Translations under genes and position numbers: made by a program | The notes under the pieces: model-generated | What the model saw: the letters and a program-made list of their open reading frames with translations, nothing else | Told to the model about the DNA's origin: nothing | The model's database searches: none | Origin: CAJQQK01 sp963696075 | GTDB lineage: Bacteria > Pseudomonadota > Alphaproteobacteria > Rhizobiales > Hyphomicrobiaceae | DNA: 32,149 bases | Assembly (NCBI GenBank): GCA_963696075.1 | Contig: CAVOJD010000023.1 | Coordinates: forward strand, 1 to 32,149 | Direction of reading: 5' to 3' | Shown: one piece after another, positions 7,388-15,874 of the stretch | How positions within the stretch are numbered: position 1 is the first letter of the stretch | How the letters are laid out: the number at the start of each line of letters is the position of its first letter

Positions 7388-7777
7388 GACGACGAAGCCC
7401 GACCAAGCGACCCGTCAGGTTGCAGGGTGAGGTGCCAACGACGGGCGCGTGACGCGATGGTGAAAGATCGGCCCGACAGGCGATGTCCGCGGCTAAGGTC
7501 ACTTCGGCCGTCGACAAGGCAAAGCGGTTCGCACCCCGAAGCTCATGTCATCAAACCCGGCGGGCGCGACGGCGGCTGCCCCTGAAAGCCGACAGGCTGC
7601 CCCCATTTTGATTGACCTACAGCGACAGTTCTGCAGTGATAATTTTGCCCGTTCCGAGGGCCGCGGCATCATCATCCACAACATCGGTGCAAAGACCTTC
7701 CGCAACGTGTCTTCTGTCAACCGCGAAGCTGATATGGAGTTCTCTGAGTCCAACAAGTGCATCGAGGACGGGGGGAG
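7388..7777. other. Gap between HNH relic and SNF2 helicase
   Basis: The first 50 bp continue the decayed 3' tail of the HNH relic, which is shared with 13795-13850. The remaining sequence has several overlapping short open frames on both strands but none with a recognisable product or a good ribosome site. It should contain the promoter of the helicase gene. No clear -35/-10 pair stands out. Confidence 0.4.
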
Positions 7778-10700
7778 ATGCTGGCATTCGGTGAGATTGA
7801 AATTGCACGTACGATCGAGGCGAGCACGCTGCAACGCGGTCGCGATCTCTTTGCGCGCGGCCGGGTGCTAGAGATCGACGTCAACACCAACGGCTCGGTC
7901 ATCGTCAGCCGGGTAAAGGGCAGCAAACCGAGGCCCTACGAGCAGATGATCACTCTGCGCACCGGCAACAACGGCACCATCATCCACGGCACTTGCTCGT
8001 GCCCGGTCCACACCAACTGCAAGCACGTCGCGGCGACGCTGATCGCGGTGCTAAAGAACAGACCGCAACGCCTGGCCGCGCCAACGGCGGCCACCTCCGC
8101 CACGTCAGCGCCGGTCGCCACGCATCAAGACGGGCTGTCACCAAGGCTCAGACTGTGGCTCGGAGACATCGACGAGGCGATCTCGCGTGATGCCGCCAGC
8201 AACGACTATCCCCCGGAAATCAGGCAGCGCCTGATTTATGTGCTTGAGGTTCCGCGACCTGAAGATGCCGGCGCTCTTTGGCCCCGCCTCAGGGCAATGG
8301 TCGCCACCCTGAACAAGACCGGCAATCTGGGCGCCCGCTCAAAGCCCTACACGCCGAGTAATATAAAAAATTATCAACCGGCCAAGCACCTACGACCGAT
8401 CGATTACGAGATCCTGACGGAATTGGACTTCCTGATGCAGCGCTTTGCTGGCGGGGGCGGCTCTGAGTTGCCGCTTCGCGGAAACGCACAGATCGTGCCG
8501 CTACTGCTCAAGATCCTGTCCACGGGGCGCTGCCGTCTGGGCAGTGTGCAAGGGCCAGCGCTACAAGAAGGCCCGGCGATACCCGCCCATCTGCGCTGGG
8601 TACGTGAGGACGGCTCAGCCGGTGGCCAGCGCCTCATCATGGAGGCCGAGCCGGATGCCGACGGCGTCGTCTCCGAGTTCGACGCCGTATTGCCACTGTC
8701 GCCACCGTTCTACGTCGCCGCCTGTTCCGGGACTGCCGGGCCGCTTGATCTCGGCCTGCCGCCGGCGCTGGCCGCCAGGCTCGCCGAGGCTCCCGTGGTT
8801 TCGTCATCAGAGGCAACGCAACTCGCGGCGCTGCTGCCCAAGCGTCTGGCCGCGTTGCCGGGCAAACAGCATGTGCCTCTGCCGGAGGTGCCGAACAAGA
8901 CCGAAACGCGCAATGTGGCGCCCGTCCCACGGCTCGAACTCTACCTCGGCGATGTCCGGGTCAAGCATCGGTTCTCGTGGTACGTGCACGAGCAACGCCA
9001 TGCCGGCCTGTTCAAGCTGCCGCTCGCGCGTCTCACGTTCGATTACGATGGAGAGATCGTACCGATCCATGAAACCTCAGAGGTGCTGGAGCGGTTCGAT
9101 GACGGCGTCCTCATCCTTACAGCACGTGACACGCGAGCCGAGCTTGTCGCCCATGGCCGCCTTGGTGAACTCTGCTTGAAGCCGCTCCGCGACAGCCCCC
9201 TGGATGCCAACAGCGACAGCGCTAAAGATCTCTTCTTCGCGCCTGAGGGTCCGACGGATGCGTACAGCTTCCTGGAGGCCTTTGACGATCCGAGCCGCTT
9301 CATCGCGTTTTCCACCGACTGCATCCCGAAGCTCGTCGCCGAGGGCTGGGAGGTCGCCTACTCCGACGATTATCCCTACCGCCTCGCCGAGGGAGAGGTC
9401 GGCTGGTGGGCCGACGTCGGCGAGGGGTCGGGCATCGACTGGTTCGCCTTCGAACTCGGCATCGAGTTTGAGGGCCAGCGCATCAACCTGGCACCGCAGC
9501 TCGCCGAATTGCTCGCCCGCCTGCCGGCCGAGATCAAGGACCTGCTCCACTCGGACAGTCAGGAGGATGCGGCCGAGCTGGCAGAGATTTGCAGCGGGCT
9601 GCGCCTGCATCACCGCCTCGACGACGGCCGCCTGCTGCCGCTTCCGGCTGACCGATTGGTGCCCGTTCTGAGGGCACTGACGGAGCTAATTGGACCGCGC
9701 ACCGATACGCTGCAAGACGGCAAGGTGCGCCTGCACCGCGCCGAGGCTGCGGCGTTGGCGGCGGCCTCGACCGCGCTCGGTGACGATGTGGCTTGGGCGG
9801 CGAGCGCCGAACGGCTGATCGCTCTCGGTGAAGCGCTCCGACGCGGTCGCTTGCTCAAGGCCGTGCGGCCACCTGCCTCTTTCAAGGCAAAGCTCAGGGC
9901 CTACCAGAAGCAGGGGCTGTCCTGGCTCGACTTCCTGCGCGAGAACGGGTTCGGTGGCGTGCTTGCCGACGACATGGGCCTCGGCAAGACCGTACAGGCG
10001 CTGGCCTTCCTGATGCGGGAGAAGGCGGAAGGCCGCCTCGATAAGCCGGCGTTGATCGTCGCTCCGACCAGCGTACTGCCAAACTGGCAGGCCGAGGCGG
10101 CGCGGTTCACGCCCGACCTCAAGCTGCTGACGCTGCACGGCTTCAATCGCAAGCAGTTGTTCGGCGACATCGCCAGCCATGACATCGTGCTGACCACCTA
10201 CCCACTTCTGACCCGCGACCACGCCGTTCTGCTCAACCATGAATTCTACGCTGCGATCCTCGACGAGGCGCAGGCAATCAAGAACCCGAAGGCGAACGTG
10301 TCGCAGCTTGCCCATGCCATCAAGGCGCGCCATCGACTGGCCCTGACGGGTACGCCGCTTGAAAACAACCTCTCGGAAGTGTGGAGCCTGTTCCAGTTCC
10401 TCTCGCCTGGCCTCCTCGGCGACGAGACCACCTTCCGCCGCACGTTCCGCACTCCGATCGAGAAGCACGGCTGCCTGGCCGCACAGTCATTCCTCACGCG
10501 GCGGCTGAAGCCGTTCATGCTACGCCGCACCAAACAGGAGGTGGCCAAGGAACTGCCGCCCAAGACCGAGATTGTCGAGCGGGTGCGGCTCGAGGGCCCC
10601 CAGCGCGACCTCTACGAGACCGTGCGCGTTCTGATGCACGACAAGGTGCGCGATGAAATCGCAAGGAAGGGCCTCGCCAAGAGCCACATTGTGTTCCTCG

Positions 10701-11314
10701 ACGCGCTGCTCAAGCTGCGTCAGATCTGCTGCGACCCGCGCCTCCTGAAGATGCAACAAGCACGCAAGGTCAAACGTTCGGCCAAACTCGAACGGCTGCG
10801 GGAAATGCTGCCGGAGATGGTCGCAGAGGGCCGTCGCATCCTGCTGTTCTCTCAGTTTACCAGCATGCTCGAGTTGATCAAACCGGAGCTGGATGGGCTC
10901 AAGATCCCCTACGTTACGCTGACCGGCTCCACGAAGGACCGCGCCGCGCCGGTGAGGGCCTTCCAGGCCGGTGCAGCACCGGTGTTCTTGTTGAGCCTCA
11001 AGGCCGGCGGCACGGGATTGAATCTCACCGCCGCCGATACCGTCATCCACTACGATCCTTGGTGGAACCCCGCGGTTGAGGCCCAGGCAACCGACCGCGC
11101 CTACCGCATTGGTCAGGACAAACCGGTGTTCGTCCACAAGCTGATGGTCGAGGAAGGCATCGAGGAAGCGATCGAGCAGTTAAAGGCACGCAAAGCGGCT
11201 CTCGCCGCTGCGCTGTTCGAGGGTGCCTCCAAGTCGGGGCTCGATCTAACTGAAGCGGACATCTCGGCCCTGTTCGCACCGCTCGATCGAGAGACGCTCC
11301 GAAAGGCGGCGTGA
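7778..11314 (+). CDS. SWIM zinc-finger SNF2/Rad54-family helicase
   Basis: A 1178-residue ATP-dependent DNA translocase of the bacterial HepA/RapA-like SNF2 type. A SWIM zinc finger near the N-terminus has C73, C75, C81 and H83 (CSCPVHTNCKH). A long middle region of about 600 residues without a recognised enzyme fold follows. The SNF2 ATPase core then begins LRAYQKQGLSWLDFLRENGF, with Walker A DDMGLGKT (about 731-738), a DEAQ Walker B box (about 829) and LTGTPLENNLSEVWSLFQFL. The C-terminal RecA lobe has ILLFSQFTSMLELI, LKAGGTGLNLT, YDPWWNPAVE and the arginine-finger motif QATDRAYRIGQ (about 1101-1111). The ATG at 7778 has GAGGA nine bases upstream; a GTG at 7757 would add seven residues. It lies between two HNH relics, so it may belong to the same accessory region. 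A role in DNA repair or chromatin-like remodelling is inferred. Confidence 0.93.
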   Translation: MLAFGEIEIARTIEASTLQRGRDLFARGRVLEIDVNTNGSVIVSRVKGSKPRPYEQMITLRTGNNGTIIHGTCSCPVHTNCKHVAATLIAVLKNRPQRLAAPTAATSATSAPVATHQDGLSPRLRLWLGDIDEAISRDAASNDYPPEIRQRLIYVLEVPRPEDAGALWPRLRAMVATLNKTGNLGARSKPYTPSNIKNYQPAKHLRPIDYEILTELDFLMQRFAGGGGSELPLRGNAQIVPLLLKILSTGRCRLGSVQGPALQEGPAIPAHLRWVREDGSAGGQRLIMEAEPDADGVVSEFDAVLPLSPPFYVAACSGTAGPLDLGLPPALAARLAEAPVVSSSEATQLAALLPKRLAALPGKQHVPLPEVPNKTETRNVAPVPRLELYLGDVRVKHRFSWYVHEQRHAGLFKLPLARLTFDYDGEIVPIHETSEVLERFDDGVLILTARDTRAELVAHGRLGELCLKPLRDSPLDANSDSAKDLFFAPEGPTDAYSFLEAFDDPSRFIAFSTDCIPKLVAEGWEVAYSDDYPYRLAEGEVGWWADVGEGSGIDWFAFELGIEFEGQRINLAPQLAELLARLPAEIKDLLHSDSQEDAAELAEICSGLRLHHRLDDGRLLPLPADRLVPVLRALTELIGPRTDTLQDGKVRLHRAEAAALAAASTALGDDVAWAASAERLIALGEALRRGRLLKAVRPPASFKAKLRAYQKQGLSWLDFLRENGFGGVLADDMGLGKTVQALAFLMREKAEGRLDKPALIVAPTSVLPNWQAEAARFTPDLKLLTLHGFNRKQLFGDIASHDIVLTTYPLLTRDHAVLLNHEFYAAILDEAQAIKNPKANVSQLAHAIKARHRLALTGTPLENNLSEVWSLFQFLSPGLLGDETTFRRTFRTPIEKHGCLAAQSFLTRRLKPFMLRRTKQEVAKELPPKTEIVERVRLEGPQRDLYETVRVLMHDKVRDEIARKGLAKSHIVFLDALLKLRQICCDPRLLKMQQARKVKRSAKLERLREMLPEMVAEGRRILLFSQFTSMLELIKPELDGLKIPYVTLTGSTKDRAAPVRAFQAGAAPVFLLSLKAGGTGLNLTAADTVIHYDPWWNPAVEAQATDRAYRIGQDKPVFVHKLMVEEGIEEAIEQLKARKAALAAALFEGASKSGLDLTEADISALFAPLDRETLRKAA

Positions 11315-11350
11315 TGCCAAGCCAAGCCTGCTCGACTCCAATGGTCGAAT

Positions 11351-11522
11351 TGGACTGCCCCCCGTTTTAGTGGAGAGCCATTCGCTGTTCCTTTTGGTCG
11401 GCGTGGAACTAGGCTTCGAACGCCGCCGGGCTGATGTAGCCGAGGCTCGAGTGCCTGCGGCGCAGATTGTAGAACCCCTCGATGTATTGGCCAATAGCGC
11501 AACTGGCCTCGGCGCGGGTCGT
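11351..11522 (-). mobile_element. IS3-family transposase tail with element end
   Basis: On the minus strand 11522-11409 reads TTRAEASCAIGQYIEGFYNL then RRRHSSLGYISPAAFEA and a stop. This is the C-terminal end of IS3-family OrfB (the integrase YIEGFYNRRRRHSSLGY motif just after the catalytic Glu region). About 50 bp beyond the stop, TGGACTGCCCCCC (from 11351) looks like the outer end of the element. The catalytic DDE residues and the other end are missing, so this is a dead remnant. Its inner edge joins directly to an HNH relic at about 11520, which suggests deletion or recombination at an old insertion site. Confidence 0.8.
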
Positions 11523-11712
11523 GAAGGTCTCGGACGAATTCACCGTGCCGCTCTGCGTCGGCCACCACGACACCCTTCACCGCACGGGCGACGAGAGGGC
11601 CTGGTTGTCGGCCCGGTCTGTCGATCCCCTCGCCGTCGCCTTGCAGCTCTGGACCGCGCCCGACAAGAGCGCCGAGTTCCCGGCCCTCGCGGCCAACGTG
11701 TCCATCAGCGCC
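11519..11712 (+). pseudogene. Second HNH/DUF968-like relic
   Basis: In frame this reads KVSDEFTVPLCVGHHDTLHR, then TGDERAWLSARSVDPLAVAL and DKSAEFPALAANVS. It is the C-terminal half of the same domain as in module copies 1 and 2. The N-terminal half with the CxxC and first HH pair is absent because the IS3 remnant replaces it. It keeps CxxHH. It follows the SNF2 gene on the same strand, so SNF2 is bracketed by two pieces of this domain. It is not expected to be functional. Confidence 0.85.
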
Positions 11713-11764
11713 GGCGCGGGAGACCGTGACACAGCGCGGGCATCGACTGCTTCTGGCAGCGCAT

Positions 11765-11880
11765 AACGTGGATTTTGTCGGACAGATACGAGGAAAAAGG
11801 ACCGAAAAGCGACCGCAGCACGGTCAGGGACGCGCTGCGGTCGCCTGCCCGGACCTCGACGAGAGTGGGGCAGCAAAAAG
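11765..11880 (-). pseudogene. Fragment of unknown protein, paralogous to 16745-16850
   Basis: The minus strand reads TLVEVRAGDRSASLTVLRSL followed by FGPFSSYLSDKIHV. The sequence at 16745-16850 gives LIEI, a stop, then DSDRSAPQSVLWSIWFDDVT. The shared positions (LxEx, DRSA, VLxS, F) and the parallel nucleotide similarity suggest two decayed copies of one gene. I do not recognise the family. The frame is open for about 75 codons here but lacks a convincing ribosome site. Confidence 0.4.
11809..11844. repeat. Perfect 11-bp inverted repeat
   Basis: GCGACCGCAGC (11809-11819) pairs perfectly with GCTGCGGTCGC (11834-11844) across a 14-nt loop. A related inverted repeat with one mismatch lies at 16790-16823. 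There is no T-run, so a terminator is not supported. It lies inside the paralogous fragment just described, so it may simply reflect coding sequence (DRSA and VLRS codons). Confidence 0.55.
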
Positions 11881-12359
11881 AGATCCGGCGGGAACTTAAG
11901 CCGCGGGGGTCAGGCTGTTCCTGAGGAATACATAGCAACTAGTTGCATGCGCATTCCTTTTATCGTGCTGTGGATTTTGACTTGCGCCCGGCGCGTATCC
12001 AATGGGCCACACTGCCGGCCCTCTCGTCGACGCGTTCGGGCTTGGCCTCGTCATCAGCCAAAGTAGCCTGGCCCTCCCGGTCGCGCCCACAGTCGTCTGC
12101 TCTCGTCCGGTACGAGGCACAGGCCTCGCCATTGCCTGACAGACAGCGGATCTGGCCTGCCCGCGAAGGCTCATCGAACTGCCGTCATACTCGACGGCCT
12201 GCAACACGTCCCGTGCCCAGCACCCGCGAGACGGGCTGTGGTGGGCCCGCGCCTGGCCAGTCAGCGGAGCCCGCCGCGCGTCCTCGCCGCCCGACACATC
12301 AACTTCCCGGGCCGTGCCGTTCGGCGTCGGAGTGAACCGAGGATGAAGTCCGACCCCGC
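11881..12359. other. Gene-poor stretch before the L,D-transpeptidase
   Basis: Nearly 480 bp of GC-rich sequence. Both strands have long open frames, but their products are rich in Arg, Pro and Ser and show no conserved motif, ribosome site or domain. I consider it decayed or non-coding. No promoter, repeat or terminator was recognised. Confidence 0.4.
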
Positions 12360-13391
12360 TCAAGGCCAAAGCAGCGACAGAAGGCCCGGCCGCGGCGGCG
12401 GCGGAAACTCGGAAATTGCGCCCGCCAGCTTCCTGTAGAGCGTCGGCAGCCACGGCGGCGACTTCGGGTACGTTGACGCAGCCTGACGGCGGAAGTCCGT
12501 CGGTGCAATGACGACGCGGGCCCGGGACTTGCCGACCTCGGCAATGAGCACGAAGAGTTCCTCTGCCGCAGCGTCGCCCACGGCAAGGCAGCCGGCCGAA
12601 AGGTTCTTGCCGTGGATCATGATGTCGCCGCCAAGCCCCCTGCGTTTGTCGACGGCCGCCATTCTGCGGTCAAAGGCATTGGGGTAATTGAGCCGCAAGG
12701 AGACGTGGTAGCGACTGGTGGGGTTCAAGTAGGTGATCCGGTAGACGCCCTCCGGGACCTGCCGATCGCCTTGACGCAGCTTTGGCCCGGCCCTGCCACT
12801 CGCCGCGAGCACAGGGTATCGATGGACGAAGGTCCATCCGCCTTCGAGCGCGCGAGCATAGAGATCGAGGACCTTTTCGTCCTTGATCGCGACGAGCGCG
12901 ACCTCTCCCGGCGGCCACGTCGCCTTCGCGGCCTCGAATTTCTGCAACAGTCGTCGCTTCGCGCGAGGCGAGATCTGGGCCAGCCGCTTGGCGAGCACGG
13001 GACGACGACGGTGTTTGGCTGACTTGATTCTTGCGCGCTCAAGGTGGTCCGTCGAGGGCTGCGAGCTGGCAGCCTCCGAATGAGTGGCCGTCTTCCTGAC
13101 ATCGACGGCCCAGGTCCCACTTGTCTTTGCCGGGCTGGCCGACATGTCCCCGCCCGGGGGTGCCGTGAGGATCCCGATCTCGGGCGGCACGTAGGCAAAG
13201 CGCGGGGCCGCGAGATTAGGGGCACGGGCCGCCTCTCCACGGGCCGCAACCGGGGTTGAGACTTGGGTCGATCTAAGCGTGGGCGGCACTTGCGCCCCGT
13301 CCTCGACAGACACGAGCGCCGCAACTGTCCCGGCAAACAAAATGCCGATGACTGCCGAAGCCGTGAGGGCAAAACGCTGGTTCGCTTTCAT
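12360..13391 (-). CDS. L,D-transpeptidase (YkuD-type), periplasmic
   Basis: A 343-residue envelope enzyme of the YkuD/YafK type, which makes or breaks 3-3 peptidoglycan cross-links or attaches proteins to the wall using a catalytic cysteine. The N-terminus is a signal anchor (MKANQRFALTASAVIGILFA). A proline- and alanine-rich, poorly ordered stretch of about 120 residues follows, then a basic patch (AKHRRRPVLAKRLAQ). The catalytic domain begins near residue 165, with the conserved GDRQVPEGVYRITYLNP and the active site IMIHGKNLSAGCLAVGD. The His and Cys are present. The ATG at 13391 is preferred over an upstream in-frame start at 13463, because it places the hydrophobic segment at the N-terminus as in exported relatives. 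It stands alone between relic-rich stretches. Confidence 0.88.
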   Translation of the reverse strand: MKANQRFALTASAVIGILFAGTVAALVSVEDGAQVPPTLRSTQVSTPVAARGEAARAPNLAAPRFAYVPPEIGILTAPPGGDMSASPAKTSGTWAVDVRKTATHSEAASSQPSTDHLERARIKSAKHRRRPVLAKRLAQISPRAKRRLLQKFEAAKATWPPGEVALVAIKDEKVLDLYARALEGGWTFVHRYPVLAASGRAGPKLRQGDRQVPEGVYRITYLNPTSRYHVSLRLNYPNAFDRRMAAVDKRRGLGGDIMIHGKNLSAGCLAVGDAAAEELFVLIAEVGKSRARVVIAPTDFRRQAASTYPKSPPWLPTLYRKLAGAISEFPPPPRPGLLSLLWP

Positions 13392-13654
13392 GGTCCCGGT
13401 CGCAGGCGGTTCATTAATCTTTCGTGCCTGATTCGGGTCCACTGTTGGCGGCGAAAAGGACACGACCTTTGGACGCAGTTCCGGTCAGACCTATGTATCG
13501 GAATAGGCATCGCGGCTCCGCGCCACGTCGGTCCCGGCGCACGATCGCTGGCCACCTTCGACGGCCGCAGATCGGGGCATTTGCTACTCGGGCGGGGCCC
13601 TCCCCGACAGCGGCCGCGGCGGAGAAAGGGGCACGCCTGCGCCCGTTCCAGTCG

Positions 13655-13835
13655 AACAGACCGCGGCGTTCGTGACGCAGGCGACGAACGGTCCTAATGG
13701 GCCGCGCGCAAGATCAATCGCCTGGCCGTCGCCTTGCATCTGTGGGGAGAGACCGACAAGAGCGTTGCGTTCCCGGCAACTGCGGCCAACGTCTCCGAAC
13801 CCCGAAGGCCGCAACGACACTGAGACGACGAAGCC
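13655..13835 (+). pseudogene. Third HNH/DUF968-like relic with internal deletion
   Basis: The sequence reads TDRGVRDA and then jumps directly to GDERS, a stop, WAARKINRLAVALHLW and DKSVAFPATAANVSEP. In the intact domain (28820-29130) about 55 residues lie between RDA and GDER, and these carry every zinc ligand and catalytic histidine. So an in-frame-sized core is missing and a nonsense codon follows. The downstream bases 13795-13840 closely match the tail of copy 1 (7365-7405), showing that this relic is closer to copy 1 than to copy 2. It cannot be functional. Confidence 0.8.
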
Positions 13836-13931
13836 CCCCCAAGGCGACGAGGCAAACCACATGCTGACGTGACCGACGAAGGCTGCGCGAAGCGGTCGTG
13901 ATAGATCCACCAGACAGCAGAGCCGACGTCT

Positions 13932-14129
13932 TCATGTCCACGTGATCGAGCCCGGCTCCAAGCCAATGTCACGCCTCGTGTGGCGATCAAGCTCGACGTG
14001 ACGTGACTTGGGCCTGCCTGCGCGCACGGCCTCACGTGAGCCCACCGGCACGAGAGCAACGGCCATGACGGCGAGCGCTTCCCAGACCTGAACGGTGCCA
14101 CTTGCGGTTGAGTTGAACAGCGGGTTCAT
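13932..14129 (-). CDS. DUF1127-like small protein, paralogue A
   Basis: A 65-residue protein, MNPLFNSTASGTVQVWEALA at the start and VELDRHTRRDIGLEPGSITW at the end. The C-terminal RRDIGLEPGSI matches the DUF1127 pattern (basic patch, then RDIGL and a short helix); the rest is a hydrophobic helix. Many DUF1127 proteins are short, arginine-rich and stress or phosphate responsive, and some bind RNA, but none of this is shown here. GGAGGAAGC lies just before the ATG. Paralogue B (17124-17309) is similar along its whole length, and the 35 bp upstream of the two starts are also conserved. Confidence 0.7.
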   Translation of the reverse strand: MNPLFNSTASGTVQVWEALAVMAVALVPVGSREAVRAGRPKSRHVELDRHTRRDIGLEPGSITWT

Positions 14130-14411
14130 GATGCTTCCTCCAATAATCATGAGGCAGAGCACCTCACGTGAAGGAGAGCGTACGTTGTGCGACCTCGTGT
14201 CGCTGTTCCGGCGGGAACAGGCCCGACAGATCTGCGCCGATCTGTGTGCACTAATCCTGAGGCCGTCGACGCATCCCGCCTGTCGCAAGTCTCTGAAAGC
14301 ACGTCACAATCAATGCCGGTCGACGGACACCGACCTTGTCTGCTAGTCTTTCTTAGCCGTCAGGCTACTTCCAGAAGTCCTGAATTTGACATTCGTGGAG
14401 GAGTAAAGCTC

Positions 14412-14657
14412 ATGTTTTCAGTGAAGTTGTTGCGCCCCTTGGACAAGGTTGAAGCTGCAGAGCGCAATGCGCTGTCCCATTCCATTCCCGACTACACATT
14501 GGGCAACGGAGCGGTCGGCGAATTGGTCGAGATCCTCGACGAAGGTCGCGCCTATTTGGTTGCCTTTGACGCGCAAGACGACCAGACTTGCGACTGGCTC
14601 GGCGTTCTCTATCAAAGTGAAGTCGAGCTGCAGGCCAGCCAGGCCCTCGCGGCCTAG
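14412..14657 (+). CDS. Small cytoplasmic protein, possibly DUF4926-like
   Basis: An 81-residue acidic protein starting MFSVKLLRPLDKVEAAERNA. The middle reads IPDYTLGNGAVGELVEILDE then GRAYLVAFDAQD. The alternating pattern G-x-V-G-E-L-V-E-I-L-x2-G-x-A-Y-x-V-x-F resembles the small SH3-like barrel of DUF4926 proteins, but similarity is weak and I give it as a guess. An excellent ribosome site (GGAGGAG) lies 9 bp upstream of the ATG. A TTGACA occurs at about 14385, too close to the start to serve as its -35 box. It is divergent from DUF1127-like paralogue A. No signal peptide. Confidence 0.7.
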   Translation: MFSVKLLRPLDKVEAAERNALSHSIPDYTLGNGAVGELVEILDEGRAYLVAFDAQDDQTCDWLGVLYQSEVELQASQALAA

Positions 14658-14929
14658 AATTGGTCGAGTGTCCTGATCGTGCCTGCCAAGGCCACTGGGT
14701 TTGAAATCGCCGGCATGCCGTGATGAAGGCTTCGTCCTTCGCGGTCTACCTAGACGCCTCGGCGAGAGGCCCGAGCGCGGCGAACGACACTGCTGTCGTA
14801 GATTTATGACGTAATCTGCTGTCGAGATGGCCGCCGCGATGCGGACTTGGCCACTTGCTTGAGCAATCGCTTGAGCCGGACTGGCATCGTGGCGCTGCCA
14901 CTTGAACACAAACGTTCAGGAGGACGCCC

Positions 14930-15874
14930 ATGTCACGCACTGATGCCATCGCCCCGATCGAACCGGCCGACGCCCTGCCCGTTGTCCGCGACGTCAGCAC
15001 TGACGACGTCGTCGACGCCCTCAAGATGGGGGTCGACGACTTTCGCGCCATGCCGACCCACGTCGTGTTTTTGTGCCTGATCTATCCCATTGTCGGTCTC
15101 ATCCTGGGCCGCGCGGCGTTTGGCTACAACATCCTGCCACTGCTCTATCCCATGGCCGCTGGCTTTGCCCTGGTCGGCCCATTTCTCGGGATCGGGCTCT
15201 ATGAACTCAGTCGCCGCCGCGAGATGGGCCTCGATACGTCCTGGTATCACGCCTTTGACGTCCTGAGGTCGCCGTCACTGCCGGCGATTCTGCTTCTGGG
15301 CGCCATGCTGTTCCTGGTGCTCATAATCTGGGTCGCTGTCGCGCACGCCCTCTTCGTGGCGACGTTTGGCCGTGAGGCGCCGGCCTCCCTTGGTGCGCTT
15401 TTCGAGCAAGTGCTCCAGACCCCGGATGGCCACTTCCTGATCATCGCGGGCAACCTGATCGGGCTGGCATTCGCTCTCGCGGTCTTTTGCCTCACGGTCG
15501 TGTCGTTCCCCTTGCTGCTCGATCGGCGGGTCGGCGCCGCCAGCGCGATGCTCACGTCTGTCCGGACCGTCCTCAAGAACCCGGCAGCGATGGCGTTCTG
15601 GGGCCTGATCGTGGCAGCCAGTCTTGTGCTTGGTTCGCTGCCGCTCTTCTTTGGACTGGCGGTCGTGATGCCGATCCTCGGCCATGCCAGCTGGCACTTG
15701 TACCGCAAGGCGATAGAGCCGGATCCAAACCCGCGCCCAGAGTACCGTCCGAAACCCAGGACCATAAGCCACGGTGCCCAGTTTCCGAGTTCATTCCTCT
15801 TCCCCGAACGCGCTCCCGATGCCGAGCCCGAAGCGAAAGGGGCTCGCAAGAAAGGCGAGCCCCCATCCGGCTGA
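14930..15874 (+). CDS. DUF2189 integral membrane protein
   Basis: A 314-residue inner-membrane protein of the DUF2189 family. After a soluble lead of about 45 residues (VSTDDVVDALKMGVDDFRAM is the family signature) come about six hydrophobic segments, including VVFLCLIYPIVGLILG, AAGFALVGPFLGIGLYELS, ILLLGAMLFLVLIIWVAVA, LIGLAFALAVFCLTVVSFPL and FWGLIVAASLVLGSLPLFF. The C-terminal 55 residues are hydrophilic and Pro/Lys-rich. CAGGAGGAC precedes the ATG. The family's function is unknown; it is often found near respiratory or FNR-controlled genes in proteobacteria, which fits the FNR cluster 3 kb away. A strong hairpin is encoded within its last ten codons. Confidence 0.85.
   Translation: MSRTDAIAPIEPADALPVVRDVSTDDVVDALKMGVDDFRAMPTHVVFLCLIYPIVGLILGRAAFGYNILPLLYPMAAGFALVGPFLGIGLYELSRRREMGLDTSWYHAFDVLRSPSLPAILLLGAMLFLVLIIWVAVAHALFVATFGREAPASLGALFEQVLQTPDGHFLIIAGNLIGLAFALAVFCLTVVSFPLLLDRRVGAASAMLTSVRTVLKNPAAMAFWGLIVAASLVLGSLPLFFGLAVVMPILGHASWHLYRKAIEPDPNPRPEYRPKPRTISHGAQFPSSFLFPERAPDAEPEAKGARKKGEPPSG
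15839..15863 (+). terminator. Strong stem-loop inside the 3' end of the DUF2189 gene
   Basis: GGGGCTCGC (15839-15847) pairs perfectly with GCGAGCCCC (15855-15863) around AAGAAAG. It ends 9 bp before the stop codon completes and is followed by ATCCGGCTGA rather than a T-run. It could act as a terminator or an RNA 3'-end protector. Confidence 0.4.

Noticed and set aside
7545..7871. A 108-residue plus-strand frame upstream of the SNF2 gene
   Set aside because: It overlaps the helicase start, has no ribosome site and shows no recognisable motif.
11896..12453. A 185-residue minus-strand frame before the L,D-transpeptidase
   Set aside because: It overlaps the end of the transpeptidase in another frame, has no motif or ribosome site, and its composition is that of GC-rich non-coding DNA.
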